Origin: Alnus glutinosa
Lineage: Eukaryota > Streptophyta > Magnoliopsida > Fagales > Betulaceae
Reading direction: 5' to 3'
Length of the DNA stretch: 64,000 nt
NCBI RefSeq assembly: GCF_958979055.1
Contig: NC_084886.1
Location: 6,586,154-6,650,153, forward strand
A model generated the notes under the pieces. The model made no database searches. It saw only the letters and a program-made list of their open reading frames with translations, and was not told where the DNA came from. A program made the position numbers and the translations under genes. How positions within the stretch are numbered: position 1 is the stretch's first letter; every line of letters begins with the position of its first letter. Below, piece after piece: positions 45,568 through 57,400 of this stretch.

Positions 45568-47189
45568 CTTAGGGTTTTTCATGTAAAATTGTTTTCTTGG
45601 TCATTTGCATGAAAAGTTTCATGAACTCAAGGTTACACTCATGTAATGATTAACTTAATAACCCCTAGTTAATGGTATGTAAATCACCTTATTAATCAAA
45701 AAAAATGATCTTAGGTTGAAATCATAAGATTTTAATCCTATTTTTCTATCAGAAATGTTATATATCACATTTTTATTCTACAATATAATGTAACAATCTC
45801 AACTAATCATTTTGTGTGTGTGTGTGTGTTTTTCTTTTTGTAATAATAATTGATCCAATAGTTGTTTAAGACTAATACGTTAACATTATGAGATAGTCGT
45901 GAAATAAAAATGTAATTTCTATTATTACTCTTTTCCTACATGTCATGTGTCATGAATTAAACCATGAAATTATGCATACCATCATAGATGAAATTCATAT
46001 ATGTACATATTTTAAAACTCTTACGGTCTCTTTTAGTAGTATTTTATCTAAATTTTACTAAGCTATCTAGGTCCAATATCGCTGGTCTGCACAATTAAGT
46101 TCAATACTTTAGGCAAATTCACATACCAAATCCACCCTGCAATGTGAGGGTGTTACATAAACTTTATCCCACTCACACCATCCTACCTAACTCATTTCCT
46201 CTTCTTATTTTATGGTCAAATGCATTGTATATGCCCGTGCCGACGGGATGATTAGGCGAATCAGGCGCGCGGTCGCCTGAGACTCCCAAATAGTAGCAGT
46301 AAAATTAAGGTGCATTATCCATTTGAAACCACTTAAACTAAACAGCACATGCCTCACCATGTTACTCTCACAGTCACAGCATTATACCCGCCAATCCGCA
46401 TACTTGTTAATTACCTTCTCCGTTTGATTGACTTTCTGTCGGTTTTGTTTTAGGTTTTTTTAATCGCTTCGTTTTCTCTTTTGGGAGATAGAGAATCGAT
46501 CAATATGAAAATTAAAAAACATTTTGCGTGGAAAAGAGAGAGTAATTTTCAGGTTCAACATCATGATTGTGTTTTATATTTGAATTATATATGTGTGGGT
46601 GATAAATTGTCTAAGCGCCGTCGCCGTCGCCGGTTCAGTCGTTTATCAATAACCTATAGACTGAAAAATATCTAACATGGGGATGACATAAAAAAAGAAG
46701 AAGAAAAGAGGTGCCTTGTCAATTAAAATAATTTATGATAATAAATTCACCATGATGCACAACTGTACAAGATTTCGATTTAAGTAGAAGGAAAGGACAA
46801 CTAACTCCTGGCGCCGGCGCGTATTTGACTGGTAGTTGGCGGAGTGCTACTGCTAGCCCTGGACTACCAGCGGCTGTTCCTTTCTCTAATAAACCTGAAC
46901 TTCCCAAAATCACCTCAAACAAAAAACCCCCTCTTTTTTCGTTTTTTATTTAATTGGGTGAGTAAAATAGATGGAATTCCCAAAAAGATTCGTCCAAGTT
47001 ATTTATTTGGACAACACAAAACAATGGACATAGCGAGGCTACAGGGGCACTTTTGGCATTACAATCACTAGGAACTAACTAGAAATCAAAACCAGGCGCT
47101 AGGAATATCCCAGGTGGATTTTCTTTTCATTGAAGAACAGTTACAAACTACAACATCAGTAGCTACAATCTGTTGTTTTTACTATATTA
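45568..47189. other. Intergenic upstream of OSCA gene
   Basis: AT-rich with a TG repeat at 45814-45828. A GC-richer pocket at 46795-46900 has a short open frame without family resemblance. No gene is called. Confidence 0.5.
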
Positions 47190-48493
47190 TAAGGAGTTCA
47201 AGTTGGGTTCACTTCGCTTCACAGCGCCAACAACACGAGGTTTGAATTTCTCTTCTCTCCCACTTTTGGATAATTTTATGCTTTATATAGTTGTTTGTTT
47301 GTCTCTGTGTGTGTGTGTGTGTGTTTTTGTTTGTAAAGTGTCCTTCTTTCTTGATATACAATTGTATGATTATTGACATTTGAGCTTTGAATCCAAATTA
47401 AGTATATGGGTATCTTGGCTTTGGCTCTGATTGTGTGAGAGTGAGGGCAACAGTGAGAGTCGTAAATTATAAGAATTCGAAAAAACCCAACATTTTCCTG
47501 TTGTAATTCCTGGGATTCAATTGTTGATACTTCTACTCCGGCATTTGATCCTGAACAAGAATCCCCACCTTCCCAAAAAGAAAAAAACCTCCAGGGTTTT
47601 TGGTTATTCATTGACTGCTTATTAACTTAAGTGAAAAAGTACAAAAGAAAAGGATAGAGGGAGATTTCTGATTATAGGTAATGACTTAGATTTATTCCTA
47701 GCAAAAGGGAAAAAAAAATGACATATATTAATTACTTAATTGGATTTGTTTTTGGTAGTTGTCTCATAATTTGTGTTATTAAACCGTGATATCAGTCATG
47801 CAATCAGCCGCAACGGACCTTACATAATGAGTCATGAACATCGCAGTCATACAATTTTATCAAACCTATAGATTGTCAGAATAATTCATCCAAAAAAAGA
47901 TTGTCAGAATTGCCATAGATTGCCGATACCAGAAGGTATTGGCTGTTACGTTGCAGATATCGCATATGTATGTATGTATGTATTACCAGTCACCTGCATC
48001 CACACTTTTCTGTTAGTTTCTTCTGAAATGGCATTGATATAGAACCATGTCAACCATCATAATTATGCTCATCTCATTGAGCATAATTGATATAGCTTTT
48101 GTTTTAGTTGACTCTTAAATAAGTTTCACTTTTATATAGTTCCAAGATCCAAATGATATGGATCACATAATACATGCACACACACACACATTATCCATTT
48201 ATCCTTTTGAGGATATTTGACTGTAGGATATTCACTTTATTATTCTTTTTGTTTTCTGCATTTCCATCTGGTTCAGTTTTTTAATTTATGTTGCACATCC
48301 CCGCTGTATCTAGTAAATTTTCGTCTGTGCACTTTTATTTAAGTTGTTGTGGCACTCTCATATGGTTCTTACATCATCGACTTAAGTTATTTGTGAATTT
48401 GTTATTGGTATCCATAAGTATTTTCTTTATTCTTGGTGCAGTTTGGTGTTTGATAGGTCATCTAATTCGAGGTTTTGAGATTGCTCTGAAGAA
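47190..48493 (+). promoter_or_regulatory. Putative OSCA leader with 5' UTR intron
   Basis: A possible first exon ends CACGAG|gttt at 47239. A good acceptor (ttggtgcag) ends at 48441, leaving 52 bp of leader before the ATG at 48494. The intron between would be 1.2 kb. This is inferred from splice signals alone. Confidence 0.35.
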
Positions 48494-51400
48494 ATGCTTG
48501 TCTCTGCTCTTCTAACATCTGTTGGAATAAATTTTGGGCTATGCGTTTTATTCTTCACATTGTACTCTATATTGAGGAAACAACCAAGTAACTATGATGT
48601 TTATATACCACGCTTGTTGGTTGAAGGAACTTCTACACGGAGAAGTGGTTTCAACCTAGAAAGGCTAATACCTTCTCCTGGTTGGGTGAGAAGGGCGTGG
48701 AAGCTTTCTGAAGACGAACTACTGTCATCCTCAGGCTTGGATGCCGTGGTTTTTATGCGCATTATAACCTTCTGGTAAACTGGGTCATTCATCAATGCTT
48801 ACTTCTTATTTTGGTCATGTAACTTTTGTTTGTGTGTGTGTTTACTTTTTGAGGGAGAGAGAGTTTCTTTTGCATTCTAAGTAATTGGACAAGATAAAAT
48901 AAATTAAAGGAAGAGTTGCATGCAAAAGTATTGGTGTGGTTTTGTTGAGAACAAACATGAAGAGAGGTTCTTAGTTGAAGACTCTTTTGATTGTAGGTGT
49001 ATTCCACTCGATGTGAATATTTACAAATATACTTTACTGAATTAGTGAAACTTAATTAACACCGCCTTAGATGAAAGAATTGGGGAAAAGCAAAGATTGA
49101 GTTATAAGAAAGGAAAAGAGAGAGTTTGCAAATTGATTTGGGTTGGACCTATTATGGACTGATGGCTTCTCACTTTATTGTTTCTTTGTCTTTGTCTTTT
49201 TTCATTTAAGGGATAAGCCTTGTCAATTTCACAAAGGAAGTTTCATTACAAATGAATATGGCATTAAAAAACATGCACAGCGCACACGCAACACTCAAAA
49301 TAAATGCAATTGGCAGCAACTTTCCATTACAAAGCAGCGGGTAATATTTGCTATTATCTGCAACATTACCCTTGTGTAATGTTGTTGCTTGATGTGGATA
49401 TCACCTGTCTGGACAGTCATAATTAATTAAAAATTCTTGTCTTCTTGGTGGTCTTCTTACATTTCTTTCCTTTTCTGCCATTCTAGAGCACTAATAACTG
49501 TTGTTTTTGCTGTTGACATTGTTCTGTTATCTTGACGCAAAGTCGTGCTTTTATGTGAATAATGCAGTTTGAAAATATTTTTGGTTGCTGGGATTATTGG
49601 GGTCTTTATTCTTCTCCCAGTGAACTGCACGGGAGATCAGCTTGAAGGTGTTGACTTCGTTGATTTTTCAAATAATTCCTTGGATGTATTTACCATTTCA
49701 AATGTAGACAGTGGCTCAAAAAGGTAAATGTTACCTCAAAATTTTATTTACATATTAAGCAAAGCTTAGAGTGAAGTAATTTCAAAATAGTAATGGTCCT
49801 CACCCTTATTAAAGAGTGGAGGAAGCACTCATATATTTGGCAGTGAGTTTCAATCACGTAAAGCGCAATCTAGTTGTGGTCCTTTGTCCAGTTCTAGTGG
49901 AGCATGGATTGTAACTGAGGCTGATATGATTTGTAAGACAGTAAGAGTATCTTGTGTAGAGTATATCTGACTTACCTGTTGCTTATAAGTCGATTTCAAT
50001 AATTTGCAGGTGGTTGAGTGTCATTTAACTTGACTGGACTTTTTCCTTTCTGAGATTCTACCATGCTGTGCCTTGAGTTGTTTTAAAGATTACATATATT
50101 CAAATTTGAAACTTTGAATGAAGTGATCATGGGTCCATGAAATAAATTTTTATTTTTATTTTTTATTTTTTTTCATTTCTGATGATGGCTTATATTGTTG
50201 AGCTTTGCATCTATCAACTACCTCCATGCTAGCCCTTAGCTTTAAAACCAAATTTGTAAACTTGACCAGCCATATATTACTGCAGAAAACACTAAATATG
50301 AAACCTTGTATCTGAAAGCTATGTTAGCTCTTCTTCAACATCACTTTTCCCATAACTGTTTGAGGAAAACTCCTCCCACCTGCCTCATTTCAATGTAAAT
50401 TCTTTTATTTCTTCCAATTTCATCATGAATAGGATTTAGTGGCTAAAAATAGTTCTCTATTATTTTAGGCTTTCTTTCCACCTCATCCGGCATTCTGGGT
50501 ATCTTTGGCGTGGAACATGAGTATCCTGCCTGAGTAAAACCTCCATGCTAATTAAGTAACCTAGAAATTTTGGGTGGATCTGTTAAAAAATAAGCTTCTT
50601 AAATTTTTTCTCAGTGGAGTTTAAGGAAATCTGAGCAGGATGAAATGATTTCGTAGTTTATATTCATGACTTCATGCTTTAAAGATCCTAAGAATTTGAT
50701 GAACTTCAATTCCATCCAGAATTTAATCTTGTACTCTTATAACTGAGGTAAGTACGAGGAAAGACCTAAAAGTTTTTTTTTTTTTTTTTCCCGCAGGTTG
50801 TGGATTCACTTCAGCGCTGTTTATGTTGTCACTGTGTTTGTCTGCTATCTACTGTATTATGTAAGTCAATTTAGCAAAGTTCTATCTGGATGACTAGATA
50901 AGAGATCTAACTTGATCTGAATTTGATACTTGTTTAACTGACACCTCCAGAGCCCTATCCCTTTACATGAGATTGGAATTTTAATGATTTTGGGACTGAA
51001 CACTTATCATGGAGGGTAAAGAAAAAGCCAGGATGATATATTAGATTTATGTCTTGGTGGTAGACCTTTACTCATCACTTAGTGTTCTCTTGAAAGGAAA
51101 ATATTGACTGGAGCTTCTGAATTTGATGGTATGATCCTAGCATTCTTCTAACGTTGCTTGTTAAAATGTATGAACTCCTAGCAAAAGAAGTAAAAGTCCA
51201 GAATATCTAAATGAAGACAATTATGGTTATAACAGTCATACAAGAGCCAAAACTTTTGAAGATATGCTGCTGATTGGATTCTGATATGATTTTCTCGATT
51301 TGATTTTCATTTATTTCCCAAATATTGTATTTTCATATTAGACAGTATTGCTCCTGTTTATAAACAATGTAATTGTATCAGTGATATTAGCGAGGAAAAT

Positions 51401-54400
51401 AAGACCATATTCGCATATTCTTCCTTCTTCTTTCTCCAAATTTTCCTTCTATTTCAACTTGGTATCAAAGCAATTTTTTTCCCGTCTTGAGCGTCTGTTG
51501 TGCCGCTCATGCTTGTCGCGCTAACAGCCTTTTTGGTCTGCATTTGTTGCCCCGCAGAGCCATGATCGAAACTCTTCAGGTAGTCTGAAGTTGTTTTTTC
51601 GCATGGGTCTGTTCCGGCATTACACATGGGCGACGACATTACTGTGCCAATCGAAGATTTTCTCTTCTTCTTGATTGGGTGGTTGCACGGTAGAAGATTG
51701 TATGAGGGTGAGGAGACTCAGCAGTAAGATCTGAGTTGTTCTCTAAAGAAATCATGGCGTTCTGATTCAGCAGTGAGTTTTCCAGCGATTGTGCAATGGT
51801 AGTGGAGGAGACAACCAAAACGACAAGTCATTTTTGAATGGAGACTCAAACGGTAGGTCGTATAGTCATGGGTAAGACGACATGTCATACAACGTGGACC
51901 CAAATGACAGGTTGTTCCCCCCGAGACAAACGACAAGTCAGCCTCACTAAATGACAGGTTGTTTAGCGCAGCTTCATAAAAATTAAAAATAAATAATAAT
52001 AATAAAAAAAATATTAAAAAACAGAAAAAATGTTGTTCCACTTTTGTTGCTTATATATCATATGATTCGCAGTGGGTAGTTTTACTTCATTGAGCCTAGT
52101 TGTGTAGTGGATTTTTCTTTTTTTTTTGGTTGGATGTCTGAACTCAAGATATTAGAAATGAGTAAGACCTTGAAAACTCTCAGAAAGGGGATAGAGAGTC
52201 AGGTGGCTTTGTAATGCCCCGAACATTAATTAGGGTAAGCATGCTTTAATTATAATTTAAGGATGCTAGGGTTGGTTCTCAATTTGTAAGTGTGAGATTT
52301 GGACTTTTAAGAATTTCTATGCTTGTCAAACGTTCGAGTAGGACATCGAACGCTTGATGACGAACGTTCGATTTGGGTCTCGAACGATCGAGTGGGACGC
52401 CGAATGTTCGCTTGTATCCCTGGACCCGAATGTTTGATAGTGCAACTGAAAAAACCCTAAAACCATTGGTCCGATGGCACACCGAACGTTTGATAGTACA
52501 ACCGAACGTTTGATTAAAGCCCTAAGAATGTTGGTCCGATTGTACATCGAACGTTTGATGCCTCCAGTACTTGAAAAATCAAATGGTTCAGTCTTATCCT
52601 AAGCTTTCGACGCCTATAAATAGGAACCTTGAGCCCCATTTTCAATTTCCTCTAGTTTTAAAACCCTAGTAAGAGTGAGAGAGTGATTTGGAGAGAGAGA
52701 ATGAGTTCTCTTGGTTCTTGTTCTTCAAAGGAGGTAACTTTCCTAGTCTAACTTGTTTTTATTAGGTTGTTATCTTGTTTCTAACCTACTGTTTAGTTAG
52801 TTTTTCGTGCCCTAGCTTATGGTTTTCAATCTCTAGTTAGTTTTTGGTTTTAATACAAAATTAGTGTTGGATTAATGATTTAATGATGTTGGACATACCA
52901 TGTTCTGCATGGGAGTGTTATTATGGTTTAGGATTGTGTTAGAGATCATGTTAAGGCCTTGGATCATGTTAAAATAAAGTTTGGAAGGACTTTTGGTTCA
53001 GAATGGGTTTTTGCGCAGAAACGAACGTTCGACCCTTTTGGTCAAACTTTCGACATCGAGGCAGAACATTCAATTGCTTTTGGCTGGATGTTTGATGACC
53101 AGACAGTAAGCCTATTTTGAATAGTTTAGGACTTAGGACCTTCTTAGCTCGAGATTAGAGGGTAATGCTAGGTCTTTTCTCATATTTAGGTGTTGGAGAA
53201 TCAGAGACGGTTTCTGTGGAGAATTAAGCGATTGAGGTAAGCGGGCTATCATGTGCTTTATAAATAATGACCCGGCACATTTTATGTATAATGTTTTCAA
53301 AGACAAACCCGGTTATCTTGAAATAAATGAAGAATATTTTATGCATGAAATGTGTGACTTGGATTACCTTTTTATAAATATTGTCTCAAATGATGCATAA
53401 CATGATTCAAAGACTGCTTATTTACGTTAATTATGTGATATGAAATGAATTGCTTATGTGTAAAGGTTATGAGATAATAAATAAGGCCACAAATACCGAG
53501 CATGTGCGTGTGTTTTTTAATAAATATCAAAAGCAGTGCAACGCACCCTGGGATTGGGTGTGGCCACACCAGATGTTAGCCCTAAATGAAGGAGGCTAGG
53601 CTGATAGGGTTCCATAGAGAGGGGTTGAACGGACCATTCTTTGCCGAAAGGTGATGTGTAGGATAAGCACAACCTTACTCTTGGGGATTAAACAGAGTTA
53701 AGAGATATTTATATAATAACCTGACCCTGAATTGTAGATGGTACAAGTAGTTGCAAGCAAATCAAGGACTGACCTTGCTTTGTAGATGGTACAAGTAGTT
53801 GCAAGCAAAACGAGAAATGGCCTTACTTTGTAGATGGCACAAGTTGTGGCAAACAAAGTAAGGATAGAAACAAAAGTTTATATAAAGCTATTATGTATGA
53901 AATAAATATGCTTGCAAAAAGAATGATCATAGTGAATGTTTAAGAGAAATGATATAAAAAATAATACTTTTATGTGCATATGAATTGTTCAAAGTCACAC
54001 ACTAGTACCGGCTTACTTGCTTACTAAGTGGTAGACTTATCCCTTACTTTCTCCCCCTATAAAACATTTATGTTTTATAGTGAAGCCAGTTAGGTCTTTG
54101 AGTTACAAGGATCTTAAGGCGGACGCGACCATTTGGAGTAATGATATTGATCTGGTTATGCTTGAGGACATTGCAAAACTCGGAGGTCGCTTATGGTGAA
54201 TAGTACTTTCGGGTGATGCCACAGGCCTAGTTTATTTGTGTATTAAAGGTTTAGTATAGAAATATTTTATAGTGATGGAGTGTATATTGTAAGGATTCCA
54301 GTTAATGTAATGATTTTTAGTAAATGCTCTGGTTGTCATTATTAATGTTGATAGAATATTTTATGTTTTCGCTGCGTAGTATTCTCTTTTTTAGGAGTAG

Positions 54401-57400
54401 AGATCCCTGAGTCTTATTCATTGTGGAATGAGATTGGGAGGCGAATCGTGAAGTTAATTATCAGTTAATTAATTTCTAGAGGCATTATAGGCTTCCCACA
54501 ATGAGAATCAAACTCTCCATGCACAAGACTCAAGATGTCGGGAGACTAGTTGGAAACTTCGTGGTTGTCCTACAAGAAGTCGAGGGGGTCGTTCGGGAGG
54601 TGGAACCGGGCCTTAGACCAATCATGCTTCTATGGTAGAGAAGAATTTTTTCACACCATAATCTATTTCTATTTATGCCTATATGGGTGTTTTTAGCAAG
54701 GAAGAGGTAGACATACTTTGTCGGCTTAGTTCTCAATTGGAAAAATTTGTTGGTGTTTTTAGCAAGGAAGAGGTAGACACACTTTGTCGGCTTATGTGTC
54801 GACTAAAAATATTTGTTGTTGCATCCTCCTCCTTTGCTCATACAGGTAATTTGGCCATGACTTTGAATGCATCCTCTCCTCCATCTGATGATTCTTGGAT
54901 CATTGACTCAAAGGTCTCCGATCATACGACCGGTATATCCTCCTTGTTTTCTTCTTATAATCTTTGTTTTGGCAAGGAAAATGTTAGAACAGCCGATGGT
55001 TCTCTCTGGTCAGTGTCTGGTAAAGGATTCATATTTGTCACGCCTTCCATGTCATTGTCATTTGTCCTTCATATACCAGATTTTGCAGCCAATTTATTGT
55101 CCATTGCTCTTATTATTCGTGAGTTAAATTGTAGAGTCGTCTTCTATTTTGATTATTGTTTTTTCTAGGATCTGGTACTATCTAGATTCTCATCCCATGA
55201 CACATGGTCGGCTCATACAAGCTTGTCACACCACTCGGTTAGATGACTATGTAGCTAGAATTTGGCTTTGGCATCTGTGGTGAGGACATCCTTCTTTTCT
55301 GTTATTGCAACGAATGTTTCCTTCCTTATTTTTGCATAATCATGTTTCTAAGTTTCAATGTGAAGCTTGTGAACTTGCTAAACATCATCGAGTGTCATTT
55401 TCTCCTAGTATAACTAAAAAGTGATGCGCCTTTTGCTCTTGTTCATATTGATGTTTGAGCTCCTTCACGAGTGGTTTCTTTATCTGGTCATCGATGGTTT
55501 GTATCTTTCATTGATGATTTTTCTTGAACCACCTGGATCTATTTGTTAAAAGATAAAAGTGAGGTGTCCTCTATTTTTTTCAGAAATTTCACCGCATGAT
55601 TCAACCCTTATTTAATGCCTCTATCAAAATTGTCTGTTTTGATAATGGGGGTGAGTATCTATCCAGTAGTCTTGGTACCTTTTTTTGTGAACATGGTATT
55701 ATCCATCAAACCACTTGTGTTGATACTTCCTAGCAGAATGAAGTTGTTGAGCGGAAAATCAACATCTTGAGGTAACTCGGTCCATCGTGATTGATATGCA
55801 TGTCCCTAAATCTTATTAGGGTGATACCTTACTGCAGCATATCTCATCAATATGATGCCCTCACATGGTTTTTCAAAACACCTCTTGAGGTGTTGTCCCC
55901 ACCTTTATCTACTTTCAAAGGTGTATCTCCAAAGGTGTTTGGTTGTGTTTGCTTTGTTTACATTCATGGTCCAACTCGGGGAAAATTAGATTCCTGTGCT
56001 CTCAATGTATCTTTGTGGGTTATTCTCCTATTCAGAAGGATATAAATGCTATCATCCCACATCACGAAAGCGTTTTGTCTCGATAGATGTTACATTTTTT
56101 GAATCACAACCATATTTTTCGTCTACTCACACTTATCTTCAAGGGGGAGTCTGAGTGAAGAGAGGTTTTCTATGATAGTCATTTACCTACCCCTACTCCT
56201 ATCCGTGCTCCTGTGCTAGAGCATGACAAACACGAGCCGCTTGCTGATGTGTCTTCTACTGCCGAGTTGTATAAGCCACCACCAATGGATGAGCTAAGAG
56301 TTTGCTCCAGACGCCAGAAAAGTAAATACTATTCCTATTGATACTTTCTGAACATCTAATCCTAACTAAAGAAGAGTGAGTTTTACACAAAAATAACACA
56401 TGGGGAGCTAGTCGTGTTGCCTAGTGGAAAAAAGGTGGTTGGATGCAAATGGGTGTTTACAGTGAAGCATAAGGTTGATGGGTTAGTGGAAAGATATAAG
56501 GTGTGATTGGTGGGAAAAGGCTTTACTCAAACTTATGTGATAGACTTCATGGAGACGTTTGCCCCGATAGCAAAGATGAATTCTATCCGAGTCCTTCTCT
56601 CTTTGGCAGCAAACTTAGATTGGCAACTTAAATAGCTTGATGTGAAGAATGCATTACTTTGCGGAGATTTAGAGGAAGAAGTATACATGGAACTTCCTCT
56701 TGGTCCTCAATTCTCATCAGCTAAGGATAAAGTGTTTAAACTGAAGAAAGCCCTATATGGACTAAAACAATCTCTGTGGTCATGGTTTGAGAGATTCTCC
56801 TGAGATATGCAGAGATTTGTCTTTGAACAAAGTTAGCCAGATCATACGCTGTTCATAAAACATTCTTCATAGAGAAAGGTAACTGCTTTAATTGTTTATG
56901 TAGACGATACCATGTTGACTAGAAATGATAATTAGAAAATGCAGAGGTTGAGAAAATATTTGGCCACTGAATTTGAGATAAAAGACCTAGGCCATTTAAA
57001 ATATTTTCTGGTTATTGAAGAAGCAAGATCGAGAAATGGTATCCTCCTTTCCTAGCGAAAATATGTTCTTGATCTGCTCAAGGAGACAAAAATGCTCGAT
57101 TGTAAGGATGTTGACAATCTAGTAGAGCAGAATAAAAAGTTAGAAGAAAGTTGTGAAAGTCCTCTAGTGGATAAAGGTAGGTACCAACAATTGGTTGGCA
57201 GGTTAATATATTTGTCGTACACTCGTCTAGACATTGCCTATGCAGTCAGTTTAAGCATTCACCCTAGGAACCTCATATGGAAGCAGTTTACTTAATAATT
57301 CGTTATTTGAAATCTTCACCAGGAAAGGGATTGTTGTTTGTTTGACATGATCACGTGAATGTAGAAGCGTATACATACACAAATTGGGTTGGGTCAGTCA

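Noticed and set aside
46795-46922. GC-richer pocket with short frames on both strands
   Set aside because: Too short, no domain and no splice signals joining it to OSCA. It could be a decayed gene fragment but cannot be supported.
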